Part shown: piece after piece, positions 6,780 through 15,406 of the stretch
How the letters are laid out: the number at the start of each line of letters is the position of its first letter
Position numbering within the stretch: position 1 is the stretch's first letter
DNA from: Anaerolineaceae bacterium UBA2274
GTDB taxonomy: Bacteria; Chloroflexota; Anaerolineae; Anaerolineales; Anaerolineaceae
Assembly (NCBI GenBank): GCA_002347705.1
Contig: DDWY01000009.1
Coordinates: 1-30,235 of the forward strand
Length of the DNA: 30,235 nt
Direction: 5' to 3'
Translations under genes and position numbers: made by a program
Notes under the pieces: model-generated
The model's input: only the letters and a program-made list of their open reading frames with translations
What the model was told of the DNA's origin: nothing
Databases searched by the model: none

Positions 6780-9544
6780 GACCTTATAACGCCCGCAAAA
6801 GTGATGAAGTGTTGGTTGTCAGGCGCGGAAAGTTCCTGACTCTGCTTCAGACCGCACTAAGCAACCGCGAATTCCAGTTTGCCCGCCAGGCTTCATTGAT
6901 CTGGTTGGCGAGTTACCCAGGCGATCTTCTGATCAGCTTTATTTATGCTTCGGTGTTGGCAGAACTTGGCGATACTGAAATGGCGAGCAAAAACCTGGCT
7001 AAACTCCTGGCATATGACCCCGAGTTCGTGGAGGCTGCCAGCCTGCTGGATCGTCTCACTGGTGAAAGCAATCGCGACGCCCACGCCAACGTGTTGTATT
7101 TGCAGCGCGGTACCTCCAGCGCGAAATCTCCAACCACCTGGCTCGACGGCTTGATCGCCGCTCGCAATGCTTGGGAAAGTGGAGATCTGACCGGTGCCGA
7201 AAAAGCGGTCCTTGAATCCCTGGCGCACAACCCGCGTTCACCTTTGCCCGCAGCTTTTCACATGCAGATCATCCACCAAACCGGCAACACCACCCTGCTC
7301 GAAACCCTCGCGGGTATTTACAGCAGCCGTTGGTCTGATTGCGTCCAAATCAAGGTTCTCTCGGCAATTGCCGATATTCAGCAGGGCAACGATACTGCCG
7401 GCGTCGAGAAAATGCACTGGTGTGCCGCGCATGACGTCAGCGGACAGGTCATCAACCGCCTTCTGGGACCCAATCACAGCTACAAACCCCTCTGGCCGGA
7501 AGACCTTAAGGTGTATCTTGACCTGCCAGTGCCAGCCTCTGTCGCGGCGGATTTAGGATGGAATGTGCTTTCCAATTCAAATTTTGTTGCTCCCGATAGT
7601 GGTGCCAAGGAAGCAGCGCCGCAAACTGCTGAAGAAATTATCAATGATGATCCCACCCTTGCGCTTCACTTACCAGATTACCTGGTGGACGAATTGGCAG
7701 AATCTGGGGATGGTGATTATTCCGAGGTCCCAACCAGCTCATTCTTCTTGCAAGACATCGCCACACCCCCCCTCCCCGCAGGCCACACCAATGAAGTCCC
7801 TGTTGCTCATTCCACCGATTCGCCAAAGTCTGCGCCTATTTCCGAAGAGTCACAGGCTACGATAGCCGCGATAAGTGAAATTCAAACAGAGTTTGAAAAG
7901 GTCGCCCGAAAAATCAACAAATCCGAGTTGATGAACACTGACGGTCGATTCCCCAGTTACGTAATTTTGACTTCACGTGGGAATCTTGAGAAAAAGTACG
8001 GCGCGAACACGGCTGATGTCGTAATCGAGTCAATGCGCAAGCTGAGCCTCAACATCGTGGATCTACCGGGTTGGAATAGTCTTGTTTACGTACCGGATGA
8101 CGAAACCAGCGCCCGCGAACAAGCCCTGGACCCGATTCATGCCAGTGATGCCTGGAAGATCAAACTTTCTCTGACAGATCTGGATGCCAAACTCGCCTCC
8201 CGCGGAGAGATGATTGGCGCGCTGCTGATCATCGGCGGCAATGACATCGTACCTTTCCACATGCTGCCCAATCCCACCGATGATTCGGACGTCAATGTGC
8301 CCTCCGACAATCCTTATGCCACTCTTGATGAGAATTACTTCATCCAGCAGTGGCCTGTTGGCCGTATTCCAGATGAAGCCGGCAGCGACGCCGGCTATCT
8401 GCTCGAGCAGATACGCTTCCTCACCAAGGAATACGAACTGAAAGTCAAGTCAAAAAAGAGTATTTCTACCAATATCCTTGCAAATCTGCTGCGCAGCCTG
8501 GCTCAGAGATTCCAGACCTTCAACGTCCGCTTTCAAAAACCCGACAATATTGGCTGTACAGCCGAAGTGTGGAAACCGGCATCTTCGGAAGTTTTCGCGG
8601 TTATTGACCATGCTGACCGCCTGATGAGCTCTCCGCCAACCACAAACAACAACCTGCTCAACGGGCAGATACCCGACCCCAAATTCGCCTATTTCAACCT
8701 GCACGGACTCAAGGATTCCCCCGAATGGTACGGTCAGCGCGACCTTGCCAAACCATCCGCCGAGCCTGAATATCCGGTCGCGATGGAACCCACCAACTTC
8801 AACCCCAACACTTCCTCTCCGGAGATTGTGTTAACTGAGGCTTGCTACGGTGCCAACATTCTGGATAAAAAGGTCAACGAAGCCATTTCACTCAACTTCC
8901 TCGCCTGCGGCACCCGAGCCTTCGTCGGCTCAACCTGTATCGCTTACGGCTCCGTGAGCAGAAGCCTGGTGGCTGCTGATTTACTCGCCTACCACTTCTG
9001 GACCCACATCAAAGCCGAAGTCGCAGTTGGCTACGCCCTGATGCGCGCTAAGCTGGCGCTGGCAAAAAAGATGACCGAGGAGCAGGGTTACCTGGACGGG
9101 GAAGACCAGAAAACCATCCTCTCCTTCGTGCTTTACGGCGACCCCCTGGCTTCCAGCGTGAACATCAAGGAAGTCACAAAGCCTGCCATCCGCCCCACCA
9201 CCACCCCGGAGCTGAAAACCATCAGCGACTCGCGTGAGGAGTTGATTGTGGCAGCTAACGAAATGCCAGATGAGATCCTCGAAAAGGTCAGAAAGGTCAT
9301 CAGCAGTTACCTGCCGGGTCTGGATGACGCCACCGTCTCCCTCAACCCCCAATTGACCAACTTCAAGCTCGACCCTGCCATGGTCCAGGCACACCGCGAG
9401 AAATTCGATTACGTCAGCCAGAGCCAGCGCTATGTGGTGACGCTAAAAAAGAGCTACGAATACCGCCAGCACAACCACAACCACTTCGCCCGGGTAACCT
9501 TCAACCAAAAAGGCGAGATGCTGAAGCTGAGCACGTCGAGGTAA
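6776..9544 (+). CDS. TPR / clan CD (C25-like, caspase-fold) cysteine peptidase
   Basis: 922 residues. Residues 1-220 form TPR-like helices (FARQASLIWLASYPGD, GDTEMASKNLAKLLAYDPEF), and about 265-370 is a low-complexity acidic/proline linker. The peptidase domain covers about 390-800: GALLIIGGNDIVPF (481-494), SDNPYATLDENY with PVGRIP (510-532), the histidine motif FNLHG (His643, codon 8702), the cysteine motif TEACYGA (Cys690, codon 8843) and LYGDP (about 787). This order and the His/Cys pair match gingipain-like C25 and other clan CD peptidases, so it should be an active protease. There is no signal peptide, unlike secreted gingipains, so it probably acts in the cytoplasm. The C-terminal 120 residues are unassigned. 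It overlaps the TPR scaffold gene by 4 bp and is presumably controlled by the same sigma-54 promoter. A CHAT-family assignment is possible but fits the motif spacing less well. Confidence 0.85.
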   Translation: MRPYNARKSDEVLVVRRGKFLTLLQTALSNREFQFARQASLIWLASYPGDLLISFIYASVLAELGDTEMASKNLAKLLAYDPEFVEAASLLDRLTGESNRDAHANVLYLQRGTSSAKSPTTWLDGLIAARNAWESGDLTGAEKAVLESLAHNPRSPLPAAFHMQIIHQTGNTTLLETLAGIYSSRWSDCVQIKVLSAIADIQQGNDTAGVEKMHWCAAHDVSGQVINRLLGPNHSYKPLWPEDLKVYLDLPVPASVAADLGWNVLSNSNFVAPDSGAKEAAPQTAEEIINDDPTLALHLPDYLVDELAESGDGDYSEVPTSSFFLQDIATPPLPAGHTNEVPVAHSTDSPKSAPISEESQATIAAISEIQTEFEKVARKINKSELMNTDGRFPSYVILTSRGNLEKKYGANTADVVIESMRKLSLNIVDLPGWNSLVYVPDDETSAREQALDPIHASDAWKIKLSLTDLDAKLASRGEMIGALLIIGGNDIVPFHMLPNPTDDSDVNVPSDNPYATLDENYFIQQWPVGRIPDEAGSDAGYLLEQIRFLTKEYELKVKSKKSISTNILANLLRSLAQRFQTFNVRFQKPDNIGCTAEVWKPASSEVFAVIDHADRLMSSPPTTNNNLLNGQIPDPKFAYFNLHGLKDSPEWYGQRDLAKPSAEPEYPVAMEPTNFNPNTSSPEIVLTEACYGANILDKKVNEAISLNFLACGTRAFVGSTCIAYGSVSRSLVAADLLAYHFWTHIKAEVAVGYALMRAKLALAKKMTEEQGYLDGEDQKTILSFVLYGDPLASSVNIKEVTKPAIRPTTTPELKTISDSREELIVAANEMPDEILEKVRKVISSYLPGLDDATVSLNPQLTNFKLDPAMVQAHREKFDYVSQSQRYVVTLKKSYEYRQHNHNHFARVTFNQKGEMLKLSTSR

Positions 9545-9557
9545 TGAGTAAATCTCC

Positions 9558-9594
9558 AGGTCGGAATGCGCAAAAGAAACGCATTCCGACCTAC
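9558..9594 (-). repeat. REP-like palindrome with GTAG head
   Basis: A perfect 13-bp inverted repeat (9558-9570 and 9580-9592) with a 9-nt loop. Read on the minus strand it begins GTAGGTCGGAATGCG, i.e. a GTAG tetranucleotide followed by a palindrome starting GTCGG, as in REP elements mobilised by RAYT (Y1-type) transposases. There is no T-run on the plus side, which argues against a simple terminator for the peptidase operon, although such a hairpin can still protect a 3' end. No RAYT gene is in the window. Confidence 0.55.
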
Positions 9595-9622
9595 ACCTCA
9601 CCAAAGATCTATTCAATCCCAA

Positions 9623-9721
9623 TCATCCAAACGATAACTTCTTCCCTGATTGTCTAATTCCACGATAATCTAAATCAATCATTTTGCCCACTGCTTGATA
9701 AATATTAATTTCAACGCGCAT
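9623..9721 (-). CDS. Possible small ORF, 32 codons
   Basis: Reading on the minus strand from ATG 9721 gives a peptide starting MRVEINIYQAVGKMIDLD and ending with GKKLSFG before TGA at 9625-9623. GGGGAG lies 5 nt before the ATG, which is unusually good for a random ORF, and codon use looks protein-like although the DNA is AT-rich. I recognise no family. It could be a real small protein or the remnant of a decayed gene. Confidence 0.25.
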   Translation of the reverse strand: MRVEINIYQAVGKMIDLDYRGIRQSGKKLSFG

Positions 9722-9872
9722 ATTCACTCCCCAAATCAAATGGGACCTAATTTCTGCCACAATCAAAAGTTTAAGTTATACTTATCGTCGTGAACTACCA
9801 AAACCACATCTTATTAAACATGTCAAAGATGTTCTGCTATTTCTTCCGAATTGACCACAAACAGGAGTAAGC

Positions 9873-11759
9873 ATGTACGGATACAGTGGAAAAATCCTTC
9901 ATATTGACCTGAAAACGAAGAAAAATTGGGTCGAAACCAAACCAGAGGAATGGTACAAAATTTACATTGGTGGGGTATCGATGGCTTCGCGTCTACTTTG
10001 GGAAAATATCACTCCCGGCTGCGATCCACTCGATGACGGCAACCCGATTTGTTTCGCCAATGGCATCTTCACCGGCACTCCGGTGCCTGTAGGAGGCAAA
10101 TTTGGGCTCGCATCCAAATCGCCCCTGACCGGTTTTATCGGCGACAGTCTTTCCGGCAGCTGGTTCTCAATCGCGCTTAAGCGCGCTGGCTGGGATGGCT
10201 TGGTGCTGCACAACAGTTGTGATAATTGGACTCAGCTTTTCATCGATGACGCCCGGGTGCAATTCAACGACGCCACTTACCTTCTCGGCAAAGGCACGTA
10301 CGAAACCGAAGAGGCCATTCGCGACAAACTCGGAGATGAACAGATCCGTTCCTGCACCATAGGTCTATGTGGCGAAAACCTGGTGCGTTTTGCTAATGTC
10401 ACCAATGATGGTCGCCAGGCTGGACGCACCGGTCACGGAATGATTTGGGGCCATAAAAAACTCAAAGCAGTTTCTGTGCGGGGCACTCACGGTGTTACAG
10501 TCTTTGATCCCAAAACTCTTAATCAACTTTCTTTCGATCTTTCAAAGAGCGCGCAGGGAAAATATACTGAAAAATATCGTATTTATGGCACATCCACTGG
10601 TTTGCTCAGCACCAATGAAATGGGCGTATTACCAACACGCAACTTCCAGGAAGGCGTTTTTGAAGATGCCGAACTGGTCAGCGGTGAATACCTGGATAAA
10701 CACCACAAGGTCAAGGTAATAGCCTGTGCCCAGTGCCCCATCGCCTGCGAGCAGATGTCCATGGTCAAGACTGGACCTTTCGCTGGCGCAATGACAGGCA
10801 TTGAATACGAAAGTCTCTTCGCCAACAGTTCCAACCTGGGCATCTCCGACATGCGAGCCGCCATCAAGCTGATCACCATATCCGATCAGGATGGCATGGA
10901 TAGCATCACAATGGGAGTTACCATCGGTTGGGCAATGGAATGCTACGAAAAGGGCATTCTCAAGAAGGAAGACTTCGCCAGCAAGGCTCACCCCGAAGGT
11001 CTCGAGTTGAACTTTGGCAATGGCGACGCGGCTGTAGCCGTAGCTGAGATGATCCGCGATCAGGAAGGCATCGGAAAAATTCTTGCCCAGGGAACCCGCA
11101 TCGCCAGTAAAGTAATTGACGAGGAACGCGGTACCGAAACTTATAAGTGGGCAGTCAACACAAAGGGTCTTGAATCCGCCGGATATGACGCGCGCACCCT
11201 TAAAACCTTTGCCCTCGGGCTTGCCACCGGCACCCGCGGCGGCTGTCACAACCGCTCCGCCGCTTACGATCCGGACATGAAAGGCGAGACCAACCGCTTC
11301 ACCGTTGATGAAACCCGCGGTCGGGTTGCGGCAGATTCAGAAGAATATGCAGCCGTCTACGACACTCTGCCCCTGTGCAAGTTCATCCGGCGCTGTTTCA
11401 CCGGCAAAGCCGATCGCGCTGGTGCCTGGCCTGCCATTGCCAAACTGATCAATGCCACCACCGGCTGGGAATTTGGTTACGATGAAGTTGATTTGATTGG
11501 TGTGCGCGCTTGCACCATCAAGAAAGCCTTCAATATTCGCGAAGGTTGGACTGAGAAAGATGATGACCTTCCCTGGCGCTGGAAGCACGATCCCTTCACC
11601 AAAGGTCCTAGCGCAGGCGTAATTGTGACCGATGAAGAGCTTGAATATATGAAAGACCTTTACTACAAGGCCAAAGGCTGGACCGAGGAAGGCTTGATCC
11701 CCAAAGAACTATTAATCAAACTTGGCATGCCCGACGTGGCTGAAGAAATCGGAGTCTAA
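9873..11759 (+). CDS. Aldehyde ferredoxin oxidoreductase family protein (tungsten/pterin)
   Basis: 628 residues, the usual length of AOR-family enzymes, which oxidise aldehydes or, in BamB-type members, reduce activated aromatic rings using a tungsten bis-pterin site and one [4Fe-4S] cluster. The N-terminus MYGYSGKILHIDL, the pterin-binding region GRTGHGMIWGHKKLKAV (185-201), the cluster motif C285xxC288xxxC292 with a fourth ligand at Cys502 (TLPLCKF), and EYESL (311-315) are all AOR hallmarks. It is cytoplasmic (no Tat signal). ATG 9873 has CAGGAG upstream. The gene leads a run of ferredoxin, HdrA, HdrC, MvhD and Flx-like genes, so it is the catalytic subunit of a large electron-transfer complex resembling the Bam or AOR-Hdr arrangements. 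The sequence does not reveal the substrate. Confidence 0.93.
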   Translation: MYGYSGKILHIDLKTKKNWVETKPEEWYKIYIGGVSMASRLLWENITPGCDPLDDGNPICFANGIFTGTPVPVGGKFGLASKSPLTGFIGDSLSGSWFSIALKRAGWDGLVLHNSCDNWTQLFIDDARVQFNDATYLLGKGTYETEEAIRDKLGDEQIRSCTIGLCGENLVRFANVTNDGRQAGRTGHGMIWGHKKLKAVSVRGTHGVTVFDPKTLNQLSFDLSKSAQGKYTEKYRIYGTSTGLLSTNEMGVLPTRNFQEGVFEDAELVSGEYLDKHHKVKVIACAQCPIACEQMSMVKTGPFAGAMTGIEYESLFANSSNLGISDMRAAIKLITISDQDGMDSITMGVTIGWAMECYEKGILKKEDFASKAHPEGLELNFGNGDAAVAVAEMIRDQEGIGKILAQGTRIASKVIDEERGTETYKWAVNTKGLESAGYDARTLKTFALGLATGTRGGCHNRSAAYDPDMKGETNRFTVDETRGRVAADSEEYAAVYDTLPLCKFIRRCFTGKADRAGAWPAIAKLINATTGWEFGYDEVDLIGVRACTIKKAFNIREGWTEKDDDLPWRWKHDPFTKGPSAGVIVTDEELEYMKDLYYKAKGWTEEGLIPKELLIKLGMPDVAEEIGV

Positions 11760-11769
11760 CGAGGAACTT

Positions 11770-12282
11770 ATGGCAACCAGTACATCAAAATATGCTTATA
11801 TCGATTGCGATCCAAATCTGTGCGTAGGCTGTCAGCTTTGTGAGTACATCTGTTCGTTCACAAAAACCGGAGAATACAACTCCTATCACAGCCGCATCCG
11901 CACTGTACGCGTGGATGAAGTCCTCATCACCGCTATCGCCTGCCGCACCTGCGAAAACGCCCCCTGCGTGATCGTCTGCCCGCGTGATGCCCTCACCCAG
12001 GACCCCGTGACCGGTATCATTGATATCAATGCCACCAAGTGTGACGGCTGTGCCTGGTGCATTGAAGCCTGCGATTTTGGCGCGATCTCCATCAACCCTC
12101 AAACTGCTCTGGCAGAGATCTGCGATCAGTGCAAAGATGAACCAGACGGTCCTCAATGTGTAAAGTGGTGCCCCAAAGAAGCGCTCACACTAACCACACC
12201 CGATCAGCGTGCCCAAAAGTCTCGCGCCAAACTGATTAGCGAAACTTTAAACATCCCCCAGAAAGCAACGGATCCTAAATGA
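11770..12282 (+). CDS. Four-cluster [4Fe-4S] ferredoxin, AOR electron-transfer subunit
   Basis: 170 residues with four cysteine quartets in the DmsB/HycB/AorA arrangement: C18/21/24/28, C58/61/66/70, C91/94/97/101 and C118/121/130/134. These should bind four [4Fe-4S] clusters passing electrons between the AOR subunit and HdrA, the place taken by AorA or BamC in known complexes. ATG 11770 is preceded by GAGGA; an upstream in-frame start would lie inside the AOR gene, which ends at 11759. The stop overlaps the hdrA start by four bases. There is no signal peptide or Tat motif, so it works in the cytoplasm. Confidence 0.92.
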   Translation: MATSTSKYAYIDCDPNLCVGCQLCEYICSFTKTGEYNSYHSRIRTVRVDEVLITAIACRTCENAPCVIVCPRDALTQDPVTGIIDINATKCDGCAWCIEACDFGAISINPQTALAEICDQCKDEPDGPQCVKWCPKEALTLTTPDQRAQKSRAKLISETLNIPQKATDPK

Positions 12283-14816
12283 GTGAAGACCCCATCACCA
12301 AGAGCCATGCCGCGGACTTCCCGCAGGATGAGCCGCGCATTGGTGTCTACGTCTGCCATTGCGGCAGTAACATCGCCGGTGTCATCCCTCCGGAAGAAGT
12401 CGTGGATTTTGCCGGCAAACTGCCTGGCGTCGTGCGCTCGATCGATACCATGTATGCCTGCGCCGACAGCGGCCAGCGCCTCATCAAAGAGGACATCGCC
12501 AAGTACGGATTAAATCGCGTGGTTGTTTCAGCCTGCTCCGTGCGTATGCATGAGCCCACCTTCCGTGGTTGTGTGGCTGAAGCTGGCATGAACCCCTTCC
12601 TGATGGAAATGGCAAATATCCGTGAGCAGTGCACCTGGGCGCATGGGCATGACCCCGAAGGCGCGCTTGAAAAAGCCAAAGACCTCACGGCAGCCGCTGT
12701 TGCCAAAGCAACTTTCCTGACCCCCCTGGATATGATCAAAGTGCCCGTCACCAAACGCGCCATGGTCATCGGTGGTGGTGTGGCTGGCATCAACGCCGCC
12801 CTCGACCTGGCTGAACAAAACATTCCAGTCACCTTAGTAGAAAAAGAACCAACGATTGGAGGGGTCATGGCACAGCTTAACAAGACCTTTCCAACGATGG
12901 ACTGCAGTATATGAATTCTTGCACCAAAAATGGTTGACGCGGCGCGTCAGCCCCTGATCGAAGTAAAGACCTTTACCGAAGTTGAAAAAGTCGAAGGATA
13001 TGTCGGCAATTTTGTTGTGACCTTGAGGGAAAAAGCCAAATACGTGCGCGCTGATCGCTGCAATGGCTGCGGCGCCTGCACAAAAGCCTGCCCGGTGGAA
13101 GTTCCTAATGATTTCGAATTAGGTCTTGCCCCCCGCAAGGCTGCTTACATTCCCATGAGCCAGGCAGTGCCCCTCATCTACAACATCGACATGGATGCCT
13201 GCATCCACTGTTACAAATGCGTGGAAGCCTGCGGAGCCCTGGAAGCGATTGACTTCAGCATGGAGGATAAGTTGGTGGAGCAGGAAATCGGCGCCATTGT
13301 GGTGGCAACCGGTTTCAGTCACTTTGACCCCACCCCCATGACCGAATACGGTTATGGGCGCTTCCCGAATGTGATCACCGCCATGGAAATGGAACGGCTC
13401 AACAACTCTGCCGGCCCCACCCAAGGTGCTCTGATCCGTCCCAGCGATGGAAAAAGACCCAAGAACATCGCAATCATCAATTGCGTTGGCTCCCGTGACA
13501 AACGCTTCAACATAGGCTGCTCCAACTTCTGCTGCATGTACGCCATCAAGAACGCGCTGCTGCTTAAGCAGATGCACCCGGATGCGGAGCTATCAATTTA
13601 TTACATCGATATCCGCACACCTTCCAAAGGATACGAAGAGTTTTACGATCGTGCCCGCGAGTCTGGCATCCGCTTCATCCAGGGACGCCCTTCCGAAATC
13701 ACTGAAGACCCCGATACACACCAACTTTTCATTGCTTCAGAAGATATCACGCTTGGCAAAGTGATTGAACGCGAGTATGACATGGTCATGCTCAACCAGG
13801 CTGCCATCCCCCAGCCCGACCAAAACCACATGAGCTCCGTGCTCAATGTGGCGCAGTCTCCTGGCGGGTGGTTCATGGAATATCATCCCAAACTGCGTCC
13901 GATGGACAGCCCCACAGACGGTATTTTCTTCGCTGGCGCCTGCCAGGGTCCCAAAGATATCCCTGCCAGCGTAGCCCAGGGTTCTGCGGCTGCCTCGCGC
14001 GCTTCTCGCATCCTGCACTCCGATAGCTGGCAGATCGAACCGACCGTTGCAGTCGTCTGGCCGGATCGCTGTGTCAGCGCTGATGGTCAGGCCTGCGGCA
14101 TCTGCAGCCGTGCCTGCCCCTACGGAGCAATCGATTATACCAAGGGTCTCGCAGCAGAAGTGATTACTGCCAAGTGCCATGGCTGTGGTGCCTGTGTTGC
14201 CGAGTGTCCGCACAACGCGATCACTCAACTTCACTACACCGACGCCCAGGTGCTGGCACAAATCCGCACCTTGTTGGCAATTGAACCCGAGAAAAAGATC
14301 CTGGCTTTCCGCTGCCAATGGTGCTCCTACGGCGGCGCAGACCTTGCTGGCACCTCACATTTTGAATACAGCGCCAATGAACGCGGTTTGCGCGTGATGT
14401 GCTCAGCCCGTATGGATGCTGACCTGATCTACGAAGCCTATCGCCTCGGTGCGGGTGCTATCCTCTATTCAGGCTGCCATCCGCAGGACTGCCACTACAT
14501 CACCGGTCAGATTTCCGGAGCAAAACGTGCAGCGCGTCTTGAAAAAATATTTGAGCGCATGCAAGTGAGCCCGGGTCGCTTCCGCACTGAGTGGATTAGC
14601 GCCGCTGAAGGTGATAAGTACGCCCGCGTCATCAACGAAATGCAAGCTTCCCTCGATGCCATCCCAGAAGATGTTTTGAAGGCTGAAATCGAACGCCTGC
14701 GCCCCGAAATGTCCAAGAGGCTCACCAAAATGGGTGAGGTGCCTGGTGTTACTCAGGCAATGGCGCAAGTTGACTTTATCGTTGATGAAATGATTGGCAA
14801 GGAGAAAGGCACATGA
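12279..14816 (+). CDS. hdrA: HdrA-MvhD fusion, probable selenoprotein (in-frame TGA = Sec212)
   Basis: Read through one TGA at 12912-12914, this is an 845-residue HdrA, the FAD-containing electron-bifurcating subunit of heterodisulfide-reductase-like complexes. Features in order: N-terminal C26xC28 (VYVCHCGSNIAG); FAD-binding GGGVAG (165-170); TMDCS-I-[TGA]-ILAPKMVD (207-220), where family members have DCSxCILxPKM with a cysteine at the TGA position; an inserted ferredoxin C261/264/267/271 and C308/311/314/318; the second half of the flavin domain; a C-terminal ferredoxin with two quartets (about 14094-14215); and an MvhD-like [2Fe-2S] domain from about residue 672 (FRCQWCSYGGADLAG, Cys679). 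Both halves are in one frame with nothing else broken, and a SECIS-like hairpin follows the TGA, so selenocysteine is far likelier than a nonsense mutation. If not recoded it would be two ORFs, 12279-12914 and 12930-14816. It overlaps both neighbours by 4 bp. Confidence 0.88.
12912..12952 (+). promoter_or_regulatory. Sec codon with bacterial SECIS-like hairpin
   Basis: After the in-frame TGA (12912-12914), 17 nt lead to an 8-bp stem GGTTGACG (12932-12939) / CGTCAGCC (12945-12952), with one G-T wobble and the 5-nt loop CGGCG. The loop begins 25 nt after the TGA and has G among its first two bases. This fits the published bacterial SECIS pattern: a stem-loop within the coding region about 16-37 nt after UGA, with a conserved G early in the loop, bound by SelB. 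Confidence 0.7.
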
Positions 14817-15406
14817 GTGGTTTCACTGATTCCAGCACCCTTTCTGAACGTGTAAAAGCAATTCCTGGTGGGGAAATGCTGATGATGTGCTATTCCTGCG
14901 GCACCTGCACCAGCAAATGCATGATCCAGACCAAACTTGAGGGCAGTTACAACCCGCGGCGTCTGATCCGTGAGGCTGTTTTCAATATGGACGATGATGC
15001 CTTTGCCGACAAAACCACCTGGCTTTGCACTGCCTGCGACCTCTGTTATACCGCCTGCCCGCAAAAAATCCACATTTCCGGCGTGATCAATGCCGTCAAG
15101 GCATTGGCAGTCGAAAGTGGCAAGAAGACGCCCTATCAGGTTGCCAAAGTGGATGAATCTACTTGTGTCGCCTGCGGCTTGTGCGAAAAAATCTGCCCCT
15201 ACGAAGCGATTAGCCTGGTTGAAAAACGGGTTGCCTTCCGCGGCACGATTACAGTCGCCTCAGTAGACGCTAACAAATGCATGGCTTGCGGGTTGTGCAC
15301 CGCAGCCTGCCGCTCCACTTCCATCCGCCTGGCTGAGGACTATAACGATGCCGAGTTGATCGACTCTTTATTATCTTGGTTAGAAACCGAAAGGGTATCC
15401 TCATGA
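14813..15406 (+). CDS. HdrC-like protein fused to a two-cluster ferredoxin
   Basis: 197 residues. The N-terminal half resembles HdrC, the two-cluster subunit that carries electrons from HdrA: C26/29/32/36 (MMCYSCGTCTSKC) and C72/75/78/82 (LCTACDLCYTACP). The C-terminal half is a bacterial-type ferredoxin with C118/121/124/128 and C156/159/162/166, giving four [4Fe-4S] clusters in total. Classical HdrC works with HdrB, whose CCG domains hold the heterodisulfide site, but no CCG protein occurs in this operon. It probably wires HdrA to the AOR/ferredoxin or Flx arm instead. Its ATG overlaps the end of hdrA and its stop overlaps the next ATG (ATGA at 15403-15406), so translation is coupled on both sides. 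Confidence 0.88.
   Translation: MSGFTDSSTLSERVKAIPGGEMLMMCYSCGTCTSKCMIQTKLEGSYNPRRLIREAVFNMDDDAFADKTTWLCTACDLCYTACPQKIHISGVINAVKALAVESGKKTPYQVAKVDESTCVACGLCEKICPYEAISLVEKRVAFRGTITVASVDANKCMACGLCTAACRSTSIRLAEDYNDAELIDSLLSWLETERVSS

Larger units (their letters stand above)
9545..9872. other. 328-bp intergenic region before the AOR operon
   Basis: It contains the REP-like palindrome (9558-9594), a possible 32-codon ORF on the minus strand (9623-9721), and an AT-rich stretch leading to the AOR gene. A weak sigma-70-like promoter for the AOR operon is CTGCCA (9754-9759), 17 nt, TATACT (9777-9782). A short imperfect dyad AACAT/ATGTT (9817-9833) might be an operator but is too short to rely on. I saw no sigma-54 promoter, riboswitch or clear terminator. 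Confidence 0.4.

Noticed and set aside
6776..9544. TPR-CHAT effector of a type III-E CRISPR system
   Set aside because: There is no CRISPR array or cas gene in the window, and the peptidase motifs (FNLHG, TEACYGA, LYGDP and the GGND/VGRIP region) look C25-like.
9817..9833. Operator dyad AACAT/ATGTT before the AOR operon
   Set aside because: Five-base arms with a seven-base spacer are expected by chance in AT-rich DNA.
12279..12914. Separate 211-residue HdrA N-terminal gene followed by a second gene at 12930
   Set aside because: The two parts are in the same frame, the second has no proper ribosome site, and the TGA falls on a conserved cysteine with a SECIS-like hairpin behind it. One recoded gene explains everything better than a split or pseudogene.
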